A model generated the notes under the pieces. That model saw nothing but the letters and a program-made list of their open reading frames with translations, was not told where the DNA came from and did not search any database. Below are positions 7,207-14,594 of a DNA stretch of 17,759 bases, piece by piece (position 1 is the stretch's first letter; every line of letters starts with the position of its first letter). This stretch comes from LW23 sp041287705 (GTDB taxonomy: Bacteria; Verrucomicrobiota; Verrucomicrobiia; Methylacidiphilales; UBA1321): contig JBGGNE010000494.1 of assembly GCA_041287705.1 (NCBI GenBank), forward strand, positions 1 to 17,759. The letters run 5' to 3'. A program made the position numbers and the translations under genes.

Positions 7207-7674
7207 TCAGCCTCTCCGCGCACGCTCGATCAGGTGACGCGGATTGATCACATACTCGTATTTCAGACCGTCCGGATCGTAAAAGAAGGTGGCGTAATAG
7301 CCCTCATTGTACTCCGGGCATTCGCACGGCGCGTCCTCTATTGTGCAGAGTCCCTCCGCTTCCAGAGGCAGCAGCACCTCCCGGTGGAAGGTGTCCACGT
7401 CGTTTTTGTCCAGAGCGCAGAAAGCCATGTGATCGTGGTGGCCTACTGCTTTACGTACATATTTTACATTTCGTAAAGCAGGTTTCACTTCCACAATAGA
7501 TATTTCATGCGGTGTATCTATATCACAGCGTTTCCAATCTTCATATCTGGCGTCGTGCCCTGCTAATTCGTAGCCTAAATAGCGAAATACAGGCCCGTAG
7601 AAGCGTGAAGATATTTTCATGTCACGAACCCGGATGGTCATGTGATGAAGCAGTCCTCGATGAATAGCGCTCAT
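7207..7674 (-). CDS. VOC (glyoxalase/dioxygenase-fold) family metalloprotein
   Basis: A 155-residue protein of the vicinal oxygen chelate superfamily, with the two beta-alpha-beta-beta-beta modules expected for a single-chain member. Likely metal ligands are H11 (LLHHMTIRVRD), H82 (HHDHMAFCA) and E140 (DPDGLKYEYV), the standard His-His-Glu set, so it should bind a divalent metal. The fold covers glyoxalases, fosfomycin and bleomycin resistance proteins and ring-cleaving dioxygenases; the substrate cannot be told from sequence. The start is fixed by H11, which lies just before the internal Met12, so the first Met is needed. The stretch 7440-7640, the middle of the gene, uses AT-rich codons (TTA, CGA, AAT, GTA, TAT) unlike its neighbours, which suggests a different origin for this part. 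It is alone on the minus strand between two plus-strand blocks and divergent from the mreD-like gene. Confidence 0.88.
   Translation of the reverse strand: MSAIHRGLLHHMTIRVRDMKISSRFYGPVFRYLGYELAGHDARYEDWKRCDIDTPHEISIVEVKPALRNVKYVRKAVGHHDHMAFCALDKNDVDTFHREVLLPLEAEGLCTIEDAPCECPEYNEGYYATFFYDPDGLKYEYVINPRHLIERARRG
7446..7481. repeat. Perfect 10-bp inverted repeat inside the VOC gene
   Basis: CTGCTTTACG (7446-7455) and CGTAAAGCAG (7472-7481) are exact reverse complements with a 16-base AT-rich loop. It lies in coding sequence (residues about 65-77 of the VOC protein) and in the AT-rich patch. It could form a hairpin in the mRNA or be a binding site; no T-run follows on either strand. Confidence 0.7.
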
Positions 7675-7759
7675 GGAAAGAAAGGGGGACGCGGATTGAA
7701 AAAAAGAGGTAAGAAAGCGGTCGGATCAGGCGAATTACTGCTCAGCACAACCGCCGGGG

Positions 7760-7789
7760 TTGACACTATGGGACACGTGACGATAGATA
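7760..7789 (+). promoter_or_regulatory. Sigma-70-like promoter for the mreD-mrdA operon
   Basis: A perfect TTGACA at 7760-7765 is followed by TAGATA at 7784-7789 after 18 bases (ATAGAT at 17 bases is an alternative). The -10 is poor but the -35 is exact and the position is right, with transcription starting near 7797, about 63 bases before the ATG at 7860. Confidence 0.4.
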
Positions 7790-7859
7790 CACCACTGAAA
7801 ATATCCGTTTCTCAGCCCTGCCCCACTGCTTTCGCTTTTTTACCCGCCTACACCCGCTC

Positions 7860-8432
7860 ATGTTCGTTTATCTAATCCTTCTCGGTCTGGCTGCTCTGCT
7901 TTTGCAGATGGCCCTGCCGGGCATTACCCTCTATCAGGGCGATGGCTTTGCGGATCAGGCGCGGGTGGTGCTGCTGCCCATGATTATCGTGTACGCGGCG
8001 CTCTATTCGCGCGGCGTGGCGCTTATTCTGGTGGTGGGCATTCTGGGCTTTACGGCCGATCTTCCCTCGGAAGGGCGGCTGGGTCTTACCGTCATTAATC
8101 TGGCGGTGATCGCCACAGTGATCGTTACCCAGCAGGACAGCCGGCTGGTGCGGCTATGGTATGTGCGGATGCTTTTAGTATTGGTCGGTACTTTCTTTTA
8201 TACATTTTTAGAGTATTTTTTCTACCTTGTGCAGATCAGCCACTTCGACTGGCCCACCAAGGTATGGACCCAGATGATTGTGGCTTCGGCAATAAACGCC
8301 GCTGTCTGCCCCCTCCTTTTCCTGCTCTTTAATCTGCTGCCGCGCGCCCTGGGCTGGCTGCCGGATTACCACAATTCCACCAACTCCGCCGCCCCTGATC
8401 GGTCAGGCTCCTATGCAGTATCCGGATTATAG
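7860..8432 (+). CDS. mreD: MreD-like rod shape-determining membrane protein
   Basis: A 190-residue very hydrophobic protein with five or six predicted membrane helices (about 2-20, 33-48, 50-66, 74-91, 102-125, 137-160) and a short polar C-terminal tail. Size, the LGFTADLPSEGRLGLTVINLA segment (a Gly/Asp-containing loop as in MreD) and its position directly before PBP2 support MreD, a membrane partner of the MreB/MreC/RodA/PBP2 elongation complex. Sequence conservation in MreD is weak, so the call leans on context. The usual mreB and mreC genes are not upstream; the neighbour is a VOC gene on the other strand. The stop codon lies 20 bases inside the next gene. The stretch 8165-8235, coding for helix 5, is locally AT-rich. 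No Shine-Dalgarno sequence is seen before the ATG. Confidence 0.7.
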   Translation: MFVYLILLGLAALLLQMALPGITLYQGDGFADQARVVLLPMIIVYAALYSRGVALILVVGILGFTADLPSEGRLGLTVINLAVIATVIVTQQDSRLVRLWYVRMLLVLVGTFFYTFLEYFFYLVQISHFDWPTKVWTQMIVASAINAAVCPLLFLLFNLLPRALGWLPDYHNSTNSAAPDRSGSYAVSGL

Positions 8433-10626
8433 CACCCACTCGCCCAATACCCTCACCATCCTGCGCATCGTTGCTGTTGCCGCTGTGATGATGGGCGGCC
8501 TGACGTATCTGGCCACCACTCTGTATCGCCTGCAGATTGTGGAGCGCGCCAAATGGGTGCAGCGTGTGGAGAATCAGCAGATCGTCAATGTCCGTATACC
8601 GCCCGCCCGCGGTATGATTATGGACCGTGGCGATAACCCGTGGGACCACTCTCCGCGCGACCCGATTCCGCTGGCGGAAAACCGTGTCAGCTACGATATC
8701 GACTTCTACATGGAGACTCTTGTGCGCCACTACAAAGGCGAGAACAAGGGAGACGTTCCCATGAAGCCGATAACCGTGCGTGATCGTAAAAAGAACATGC
8801 TGGAGACGGTGGAAGTGCTGGATATCGCCAAGATTGTCCAGAACTGCCTGGAGCCAATCGCGCAGAGTCTGGGCATGAAGGATCTGCCCGACGCCAAGGA
8901 AATCGAGAATCACTACCGCCGCCGTGGAGATCTTCCCTTTCAGTTCAAGACTGACGTGGACTGGGTGTTACTGAGCCAGTTCAGCGAGCGCAACCTGGGT
9001 GTGCCGGGCATCGAAATCGTGGCGCGTCCCGTTCGCCAGTATAAGTACGGCGCGCTGGCCGCACACATTCTGGGCTATGTCGGCAAGCCGGAAAACGAAA
9101 GCGCCGAGAACGCCAAGGCAGAAGATAACGTGGCCTACGAAACCGTGGGCCGCCAGGGTATCGAGAGCAAGATGGATGTGCGCCTTCAGGGCAGACCAGG
9201 CGCCAAAGCGATGCGCGTGAACAGTCGCGGCGACGTTATGCAGCAGGACGCCGAGGTGACCTACGCAACCATGGGCGACAACGTGGCCCTGACGCTTGAC
9301 GCCCGCATGCAGTACATCGTGGAGCAGACCATGCGCAGCGTAGGCCGCGGCGCGTGCGTCATTATGGATCCCCGCAATGGTGACGTGCTGGCCATGGTTT
9401 CGGTGCCCAGCTTTGATCCCAACGAGTTTATCCCCAAGATCAAGCCGAGCGACTGGAATCGGCTTAACAATGATCCCACCAATCCCATGGTGAACCGCGC
9501 CACCAGCCCGTATCCGCCCGGCTCCATTTACAAGATCATGATTGCCCTGGCGGCACTGAAGGCTGGAGCCATTACGCCCAACACCGTCTTTAACTGCCCG
9601 GCCTCGCTCTACATAGGTAACCGCGAGTTCAAGAACTGGACGAAGGTACCGCTCGGCTCGGCGCGCCTGAAGGAAGGCATCCGGATGTCCAACAATCCGT
9701 ACTTCTATCAGGTCGGCATCAAAACCGGCATCAGCGCTCTGGTCGCCATGGGCAAGCTGGTCGGCTTTGGAGAACCCACCGGCATCGGTATCCCCGAGTA
9801 CCCCGGCATTCTTCCCGGTCCGCAGTGGCTGATCGATACCGGCCGCAAAACGGAGCGCTGGACGGAAGCGTATACCGCAAACTTCTCGATCGGCCAGGGT
9901 GCCGTGGCTACAACGCCCCTTCAAATGTGCGTGATGATGTCGGCCGTTGCCAATGGCGGTACGGTCTATCAGCCACGCATTATCAACGCGTTTTATGATC
10001 AGAACATGGAGCGCCGCGCCGTTCCGCCCGTGGTAACGCGCTCGACGCTGGACGTGAAGAAGAGCGACATCGACGCCATTAAGGAAGGTCTGATTGCGGT
10101 GGTGGAAGGCGGCACGGGTAAAAACGCGCGCCTGACCGAGCACCGTATGGGCGGCAAGACCGGTACCGCACAATCCTGGAGCCGTCTGAATGGCCGCACG
10201 GTGAAGGATAACCGCACTTGGTTCCTGGGTTATGGACCGATTGAGGATCCCCGCTATGTGGTGTGCGTGATGGTGGAAGGCGGGCAATCGGGCGGCAGCA
10301 CCTGTGCCCCGCTTTTCGCCGAGATCATGAAACAGGTCTTCGCTCTGGAAAAGGGCGAGAAGGTCGACATCACCTACCTGACGCCGGCTGTGGGTCACTT
10401 CAAGGGCGTTGATGAAACCGCTCCGGCTCCCGGCAGCAATTCCGGGGCAACCACCACGACTGCCGCCGCAGCAACCCCCGCACCCGCCCGAGCCGCTGCC
10501 GACGAACCCGCCGTGGTGGAAGAAGACGACAAGCCCGTGGCCGCGCGCCCTTCCGCCCCTCCGCCACCACCCAGCCGCCCCGCAATGCCTCCGCGCCGCT
10601 CGTCGTCGATCCCTAGCCGGTTCTAG
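8413..10626 (+). CDS. mrdA: Penicillin-binding protein 2 (class B transpeptidase of the elongasome)
   Basis: A 737-residue inner-membrane transpeptidase that cross-links peptidoglycan during cell elongation, normally with RodA. A short cytoplasmic start is followed by one membrane anchor (about 15-37). The PBP dimer domain begins with PPARGMIMDR (63-72). The transpeptidase domain has all three motifs: nucleophile S371 in PGSIYK (SxxK with Ile-Tyr in place of the common Thr-Phe), S426-N427-N428 (SxN) and KTGTA at 582-586. The core ends near 655. Residues 657-737 form an extra tail of Ala, Pro, Thr and a Glu/Asp patch, ending in Arg/Ser; such a tail is not part of the standard enzyme and is probably disordered in the periplasm. 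The start at 8413 overlaps mreD by 20 bases, which implies translational coupling. rodA is not adjacent. Core identity is secure. Confidence 0.95.
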   Translation: MQYPDYSTHSPNTLTILRIVAVAAVMMGGLTYLATTLYRLQIVERAKWVQRVENQQIVNVRIPPARGMIMDRGDNPWDHSPRDPIPLAENRVSYDIDFYMETLVRHYKGENKGDVPMKPITVRDRKKNMLETVEVLDIAKIVQNCLEPIAQSLGMKDLPDAKEIENHYRRRGDLPFQFKTDVDWVLLSQFSERNLGVPGIEIVARPVRQYKYGALAAHILGYVGKPENESAENAKAEDNVAYETVGRQGIESKMDVRLQGRPGAKAMRVNSRGDVMQQDAEVTYATMGDNVALTLDARMQYIVEQTMRSVGRGACVIMDPRNGDVLAMVSVPSFDPNEFIPKIKPSDWNRLNNDPTNPMVNRATSPYPPGSIYKIMIALAALKAGAITPNTVFNCPASLYIGNREFKNWTKVPLGSARLKEGIRMSNNPYFYQVGIKTGISALVAMGKLVGFGEPTGIGIPEYPGILPGPQWLIDTGRKTERWTEAYTANFSIGQGAVATTPLQMCVMMSAVANGGTVYQPRIINAFYDQNMERRAVPPVVTRSTLDVKKSDIDAIKEGLIAVVEGGTGKNARLTEHRMGGKTGTAQSWSRLNGRTVKDNRTWFLGYGPIEDPRYVVCVMVEGGQSGGSTCAPLFAEIMKQVFALEKGEKVDITYLTPAVGHFKGVDETAPAPGSNSGATTTTAAAATPAPARAAADEPAVVEEDDKPVAARPSAPPPPPSRPAMPPRRSSSIPSRF

Positions 10627-10749
10627 GGTCAGCTTCAGATCCAAATCCGGATCTTCCGGTTCCAGACCGCTAACTTCAGATGAAGCAGCGCCGCCACCAG
10701 TGCGGGCCGCTGCTACTCATTCCCCTATTCAGTTCTTAGTTCTTTCTCC

Positions 10750-11838
10750 ATGAAGCTTGCCGCGCTATTCCCGACGCATCGTCCCCTGCTGGCGCTCGCG
10801 CCCATGCAGGACGTGACGGATCTGCGTTTCTGGCGCGTGATTCATCACTACGGCAGCCCGGATCTGCTCTACACCGAGTACTTCCGCGTCCACCCGGACA
10901 GCCATCCGGAGAAGCCCATTCTGGCCGATATCAACGCCAACCCCACAGGCGCACCGGTCATCGCGCAGATGATCGGCCGGGATATCCCCAGCCTGGTGCG
11001 CACGGCGGAAGCGCTTCAGAAGCATCCCATCGTGGCTGTAGATCTGAACCTCGGCTGCCCGGCGCCCGTCGTGTGCCGCAAAGACGCGGGCGGTGGTCTT
11101 CTGCGAGATCTTCCCCAGATTGATGCCATCCTGAAAGCGCTGCGCGGTTCAATCAGCATGGGCTTCACCGTAAAGACCCGAATCGGCTTCGGCGATATAG
11201 AGGAGTTCCCACAGTTGCTGGATATTTTCGCCAGTTATCCCCTGGATACGCTGACCGTGCATGGGCGCACGGTAAAGGAGATGTACGGCCCGGTGGTCCA
11301 CTACGATCGCATTGCCACCGCCGTCCAGAGAATGCAGCCGCTGGGCTGTCCCGTACTGGCCAACGGCAATGTGCGATGCACCAGCACGGCGGCCTCCATC
11401 ACCCGGGAAACAGGTGTAGCAGGGCTGATGATTGGCCGAGGCGCGATTCGTAATCCATGGATCTTCCGGCAGATCCGCGAATATTACGACGCTGCCCTGG
11501 CGGCGGATTCAGACGCCAGCGTCCCCGCCCGTGTCTTCCGTCCCACGCTACTGGATGTCCGAGCCTATATCGAGCGCCTGAGCCAGGAAACGCGCCGGGA
11601 GAATACCTCGGAGCGCCCACACCTGGGCCAGATGAAGAAGTTCCTCAACTTCATTGCCCCCGGCCTGGGCGGCACCGACGACTTTGTGCAGGCCCTGCGC
11701 AGAACCTCAAGTCTTGCCGAAATGTTCCACACCTGCGACGAGCACCTCCTCGCCCCCGGCAAATCCGAAATGGACGCCTACGGAGGCATCCCCAACTGGG
11801 CGACATCGCTGAATCCTCTCCCCGTCAGCAAGCTTTAA
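10750..11838 (+). CDS. dus: tRNA-dihydrouridine synthase
   Basis: A 362-residue FMN enzyme that reduces uridine to dihydrouridine in the D-loop of tRNA, using NADPH. The TIM-barrel signatures are visible: LALAPMQDVTD at the N-terminus, the catalytic Cys103 in DLNLGCPAP, then CRKDAGGGLL, the substrate and flavin-contacting VKTR at 141-144 and VHGRT at 170-174, the phosphate-binding ANGN at 204-207 and MIGRGAIRNPW from 227. The C-terminal helical tRNA-binding region follows. Subfamily (DusA, B or C) cannot be decided by eye, so I leave the symbol general. The gene follows mrdA after 123 bases in which a weak AGATCC/GGATCT dyad (10637-10654) is the only structure. It may share the mrdA transcript. 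The sequence before the ATG is pyrimidine-rich, with no Shine-Dalgarno sequence. It is convergent with the membrane protein gene, with 29 bases between stops. Confidence 0.93.
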   Translation: MKLAALFPTHRPLLALAPMQDVTDLRFWRVIHHYGSPDLLYTEYFRVHPDSHPEKPILADINANPTGAPVIAQMIGRDIPSLVRTAEALQKHPIVAVDLNLGCPAPVVCRKDAGGGLLRDLPQIDAILKALRGSISMGFTVKTRIGFGDIEEFPQLLDIFASYPLDTLTVHGRTVKEMYGPVVHYDRIATAVQRMQPLGCPVLANGNVRCTSTAASITRETGVAGLMIGRGAIRNPWIFRQIREYYDAALAADSDASVPARVFRPTLLDVRAYIERLSQETRRENTSERPHLGQMKKFLNFIAPGLGGTDDFVQALRRTSSLAEMFHTCDEHLLAPGKSEMDAYGGIPNWATSLNPLPVSKL

Positions 11839-11867
11839 GATCTGCCAGGCAGTTCTCCCTTCCGCGC

Positions 11868-12719
11868 TTACTGACCGACAGTAGGCTGTGTGCTGCGCGT
11901 ACTACCGCCGCTGCCATTGCTTTCTTCGTTCTTCGGCTCCGGATCCAGGCTGCTGCCGAAGCCCATTTCCGTGACGGTCGATCTTACTGAGGAGGCTGTG
12001 CGGTTTCCGGCGGAGCGGACGAGGCGATCCATGTCTTCGCGCACCTGGGCGCTGATCTCCATGGCTTCCTTTAGCAGTACGCTGTGTTCCTGTGCGGCCA
12101 TCTTCGTTTCAATAACTTCCGGGCAGCCCGCGATGTTGAAATCCAGATCGATAATGGGTGACTGTACAGGATGATGGCGCAAAAGGCGATCCGTCTGCAT
12201 GGCGCGGCGAAGCTCCTCACGCACACCGCGCAGGCTGGCGATCACCTGATTATCCACGTCGTACGTGATCTCATGGCCCAGATCACGAAGCTTGTTCACC
12301 AGCTCAATCTGGCGGATCAGATCGTTAAACTTACGCGCCTTGGCAATCAGTCCGCGCGTCAGCGCCAGATTACGGTTCGGTAACGCCGTCCGAAAAAATG
12401 AAGCGGGCAGATAGCGGCGAACCCAGCGGTTCAGCACCCACGCCAGCGCGGCGACAATCGTCAGCGGCACCGCGGCCACCAGCAGCAGCATCCACGCCGC
12501 CCAAAGCACAAACGCTGAGGCTGTTGCCGGCAGCAGCCAGTACGCGCCGATCAACACCGAAGCCACCACAAAGACGACCAGCCCCACCATGGTCGCCAGA
12601 AAAACGCGCGTTTCCCACCCGCGCTCCGTCACCAGTGCCGCGGATGCGTCCGGGCCCAGCCAGTGGTACAGCTCTCCATCGGTGATGTAGAGATAGGAAA
12701 TCTCCTGCGTCGGCTTCAT
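11868..12719 (-). CDS. Two-helix membrane protein of unknown function
   Basis: A 283-residue protein that I do not recognise. The first 37 residues are polar with aromatic residues (YLYITDGELYHWLGPDA). Two strong membrane helices follow (about 38-63 and 67-96), joined by a very short turn, so both ends face the same side, probably the cytoplasm (positive residues RWVRRY follow helix 2). Residues about 110-235 are soluble and look helical (KFNDLIRQIELVNKLRDLG, REELRRAMQ, LLKEAMEISAQVREDMDRL), with coiled-coil tendency and one Cys-Pro (AGCPEV). The last 45 residues are Ser/Thr/Asn/Gly-rich and probably disordered. It lies 90 bases downstream of the Rrf2 gene on the same strand, so it may be in that operon and under its control. 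No catalytic motif is seen; a scaffold or adaptor role is possible but unproven. Confidence 0.8.
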   Translation of the reverse strand: MKPTQEISYLYITDGELYHWLGPDASAALVTERGWETRVFLATMVGLVVFVVASVLIGAYWLLPATASAFVLWAAWMLLLVAAVPLTIVAALAWVLNRWVRRYLPASFFRTALPNRNLALTRGLIAKARKFNDLIRQIELVNKLRDLGHEITYDVDNQVIASLRGVREELRRAMQTDRLLRHHPVQSPIIDLDFNIAGCPEVIETKMAAQEHSVLLKEAMEISAQVREDMDRLVRSAGNRTASSVRSTVTEMGFGSSLDPEPKNEESNGSGGSTRSTQPTVGQ

Positions 12720-12809
12720 AGCGAAACAAAGCTACACCACAACACTCCGCCGCGCCATGGGCCCCGGCGTAAAAATCGCTTCTCCGCGCCTCGCCGTCCC
12801 GTGGTCAGC

Positions 12810-13280
12810 TCAAATATCAAACTGCCAGGATGTCAGCGTCTTCTGCTTGCGCTTCTGCACTTCCTGCACCAGTTGCTTCAGCGTGTAATTGTCCAGGATA
12901 GAGGCGATCGCGTCGCGTACCTGCTGCATCACTACGCGCAGGCCGCACGAAGCTTCGTCCGGGCAGTTACATGGCTCATACGCGCTTTTACTCACACAGG
13001 GGATCGGCGCCAGTGGACCGTCCATCAGGCGGATCACTTCGCCCACCGTTACGGTTTCCACGGGGCGATTGAGGCAGTAACCGCCGTCCACACCGCGCTT
13101 GCTCTTCAGAATACCGCCGTTTTTCAGGGCCAGCAGAATCTGCTCCAGAAATTTCTCCGGAATATTGGTGCGGCCGGCAATAACGGAGATTTGCAGCAGA
13201 TCCGGGTTGGGCATGCGATTGCACAGGCCGAATTCAATTAAAGCGCGCACGGCGTATTCGCCTTTTTTAGAGAGACGCAT
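12810..13280 (-). CDS. Rrf2-family transcriptional regulator with a four-cysteine cluster
   Basis: A 156-residue DNA-binding regulator. The winged-helix domain opens with MRLSKKGEYAVRALIEF, a classic Rrf2 start. The recognition region is IPEKFLEQILLALKNGGILKS, and the wing is KRGVDGGYCL. The C-terminal half has C95, C104, C106 and C112 in the loop IPCV ... EPCNCPDEASCGLR, then a long dimer helix. Known Rrf2 members with three Cys in this loop (IscR, NsrR, RirA) hold an iron-sulfur cluster and sense iron, nitric oxide or cluster status. Spacing here (8, 1 and 5 residues between Cys) differs from IscR, but cluster or redox sensing is still likely; CymR-like sulfur control is the alternative. 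It is divergent from the secreted-protein triplet and upstream of the unknown membrane gene. Dyads in 13326-13443 are candidate operators. Confidence 0.92.
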   Translation of the reverse strand: MRLSKKGEYAVRALIEFGLCNRMPNPDLLQISVIAGRTNIPEKFLEQILLALKNGGILKSKRGVDGGYCLNRPVETVTVGEVIRLMDGPLAPIPCVSKSAYEPCNCPDEASCGLRVVMQQVRDAIASILDNYTLKQLVQEVQKRKQKTLTSWQFDI

Positions 13281-13325
13281 AGTAGAGTGATAGGATAGGA
13301 TCAGTCGGGAGACTGCGGGGATACA

Positions 13326-13348
13326 GCTTAAATTATTAGAAAGCTAAT
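13326..13348. promoter_or_regulatory. AT-rich dyads upstream of the Rrf2 gene, possible operator
   Basis: ATTAG-AAAG-CTAAT (13335-13348) is a perfect inverted repeat, and AGCTT (13326-13330) pairs with AAGCT (13341-13345) in an overlapping dyad. It lies 46-68 bases upstream of the Rrf2 ATG. Rrf2 proteins bind short AT-rich dyads and often control themselves, which makes this a candidate site, on pattern and position only. Confidence 0.25.
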
Positions 13349-13414
13349 GCAATGTAAGTAGCTTGGCTGCTTTCTTTTGTTTAGGAAAAATCACCTCCGT
13401 GGTGCGTGCAGCTC

Positions 13415-13443
13415 ATGACCGCGATCACCCCTTTAGCGGTCAT
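13415..13443. repeat. Perfect 8-bp inverted repeat in the Rrf2/secreted-protein control region
   Basis: ATGACCGC (13415-13422) and GCGGTCAT (13436-13443) are exact reverse complements with a 13-base loop. No T-run follows on either strand, so it is not a standard terminator. It could be a regulator-binding site or a leader hairpin of the secreted-protein transcript. A smaller CACC/GGTG stem lies just to its left, at about 13392-13404. Confidence 0.6.
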
Positions 13444-13551
13444 TCTCCTGAATTCTAGTAGACTTTCTAACATTTGCAAGCCGCCAGCGCAGTGTTAACC
13501 CACTTTTTTGTGATGCTTGACGCCGAAGCGCGATTGTCCATTCTGTCACCC

Positions 13552-13986
13552 ATGCCGCATTGCTCACGCCCTGCTGTTCTGCTTTCGCTCATTCTGTTCA
13601 TGTTGAGCTGCATCTGTATCTGCCCCCGCGCGAACGCGGCGGATGCCAGTCCTCGCGCCCAGTTGCCCTCCACCATCAGCGCTATGATCGCCGATCTGAA
13701 AGCGTCGAAGCCTGATTACAAAAAGTTCATCAAGAGCTACTGTAATCCGGAAGACGTAAAGGAGCTTGTCGAGACAAAGATGCTGGACGAAACCGCTGCC
13801 GGTTTTGGCGATAAAACAGCAGGTACTCTGCTGAAGGTCCTGCAGTATGTTAAAGACAAGAAACCCGCGGACACGAGCGATAAGACAGTAAATTATGATA
13901 TCAAGGCTTTAGCCGATAAGGATGGTCTTCCAGAGGATGTTATTACTTTCCTGAAGATAGACGGACTGTGGTATCTGAAGAACTAG
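13552..13986 (+). CDS. Small exported protein, tandem paralogue 1 of 3
   Basis: A 144-residue protein of a family I do not recognise. I chose the ATG at 13552 because it gives a standard Sec signal peptide (MPHCSRPAVLL, core LLSLILFML, cleavage near PRANAA at residue 30); the same frame is open upstream to 13474, but a longer start would bury the signal. Mature features shared with the two genes that follow: KPDY at 53-56, PED at 66-68, a Phe-Gly at 85-86, LLKVLQYVKDKKP at 93-105, an acidic/aromatic NYD near 114-116 and the C-terminal KIDGLWYLKN. The last motif resembles the end of NTF2/cystatin-like domains, where a small-molecule or protein-binding cone ends in a strand GKWYL, but I cannot prove the fold. 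The short core CICIC is unusual and not a clear lipobox. It is 60 bases before the next paralogue. Confidence 0.8.
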   Translation: MPHCSRPAVLLSLILFMLSCICICPRANAADASPRAQLPSTISAMIADLKASKPDYKKFIKSYCNPEDVKELVETKMLDETAAGFGDKTAGTLLKVLQYVKDKKPADTSDKTVNYDIKALADKDGLPEDVITFLKIDGLWYLKN

Positions 13987-14046
13987 CTCTTTTCTCCATC
14001 GCACGTCACACTCCTTTACTTGGCATAATCAGTAATCATCATTCCT

Positions 14047-14511
14047 ATGCACCGCTTTATACTTACTCTGGCTGCTCTTATCACATTGGCCTGCTCTATC
14101 AATGCGGGTAGCTGTTTTCACATTCCCAGTGCCTGCGCTCAGGATAAAGCAGTTCTCCCGCCATCACGGGGTGATATTGCCGGCACGATACGGCTGCTGC
14201 TGAAAGATATGGAGGCACCCGAGCCCGACTATGGCAAAATCCTGCTGGAGTATGGCTTGCCGGAAGGCAATGAGGATGTCAAACAGCACGGCGAGTTTGA
14301 TCGCCACGTCAAACGGTTTGCCACGGAAATAGCACCGCTCATGCTGAAGGCTCTGCACTATGTTAAAGATAAATCCCCCGTCTTTGAGTCCGATGGCACT
14401 CAGGCAACATACGACCTGACGCCGCTCAATGATTCTCTTCCTGCTGACAAGAAACTGCCCACACGCAAAATGTCCTTCAAGCTGATTCAGGGTAAGTGGT
14501 ACCTCAAATAA
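14047..14511 (+). CDS. Small exported protein, tandem paralogue 2 of 3
   Basis: A 154-residue member of the same family. The signal peptide is MHRFILTLAALITLAC..., with probable cleavage after SACA (residue 31). The shared landmarks line up with the flanking genes: DIAGTIRLLLKDMEAPEPDY (43-62), LPEG, Phe at 91 in the FG/FA position, LMLKALHYVKDKSP (98-111), ATYDL at 120-124 and the final KLIQGKWYLK. It is the most divergent in the middle (HGEFDRHVKRFATEIAPL) and lacks the terminal Asn of the other two. TGGCATAAT at 14021-14029 could be an extended -10 element, giving a leader of only about 10 bases; otherwise it reads through from the first paralogue. No Shine-Dalgarno sequence precedes the ATG (leader TCATTCCT). 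Function unknown; a secreted or periplasmic role is likely. Confidence 0.82.
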   Translation: MHRFILTLAALITLACSINAGSCFHIPSACAQDKAVLPPSRGDIAGTIRLLLKDMEAPEPDYGKILLEYGLPEGNEDVKQHGEFDRHVKRFATEIAPLMLKALHYVKDKSPVFESDGTQATYDLTPLNDSLPADKKLPTRKMSFKLIQGKWYLK

Positions 14512-14594
14512 TGCGTTTTGACCCATTCGCATCGCCCTAATTACCCATGCGACGCCGCTTGACTGCGCGGCGTTCGGCGTCATCCTGTCAGAAC

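Noticed and set aside
7642..7875. Plus-strand 77-codon frame between the VOC and mreD-like genes
   Set aside because: It overlaps the starts of two better genes and covers the TTGACA promoter; the product is basic and featureless.
8968..10644. 558-codon open frame antisense to PBP2
   Set aside because: Same reason: PBP2 motifs fix the plus strand; the antisense product is a Gly/His/Ala-rich artefact.
11842..11852. CTGCC-A-GGCAG between the convergent Dus and membrane protein genes
   Set aside because: With a realistic loop only three pairs remain, and there is no T-run on either side.
11457..11990. 177-codon plus-strand frame overlapping the end of the Dus gene
   Set aside because: It is an out-of-frame shadow of dus that runs into the convergent gene; Pro/Arg-rich with no domain.
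13474..13551. Longer start (TTG at 13474) for the first exported paralogue
   Set aside because: It would put 26 mostly polar residues in front of a clear signal peptide; the ATG at 13552 explains export.
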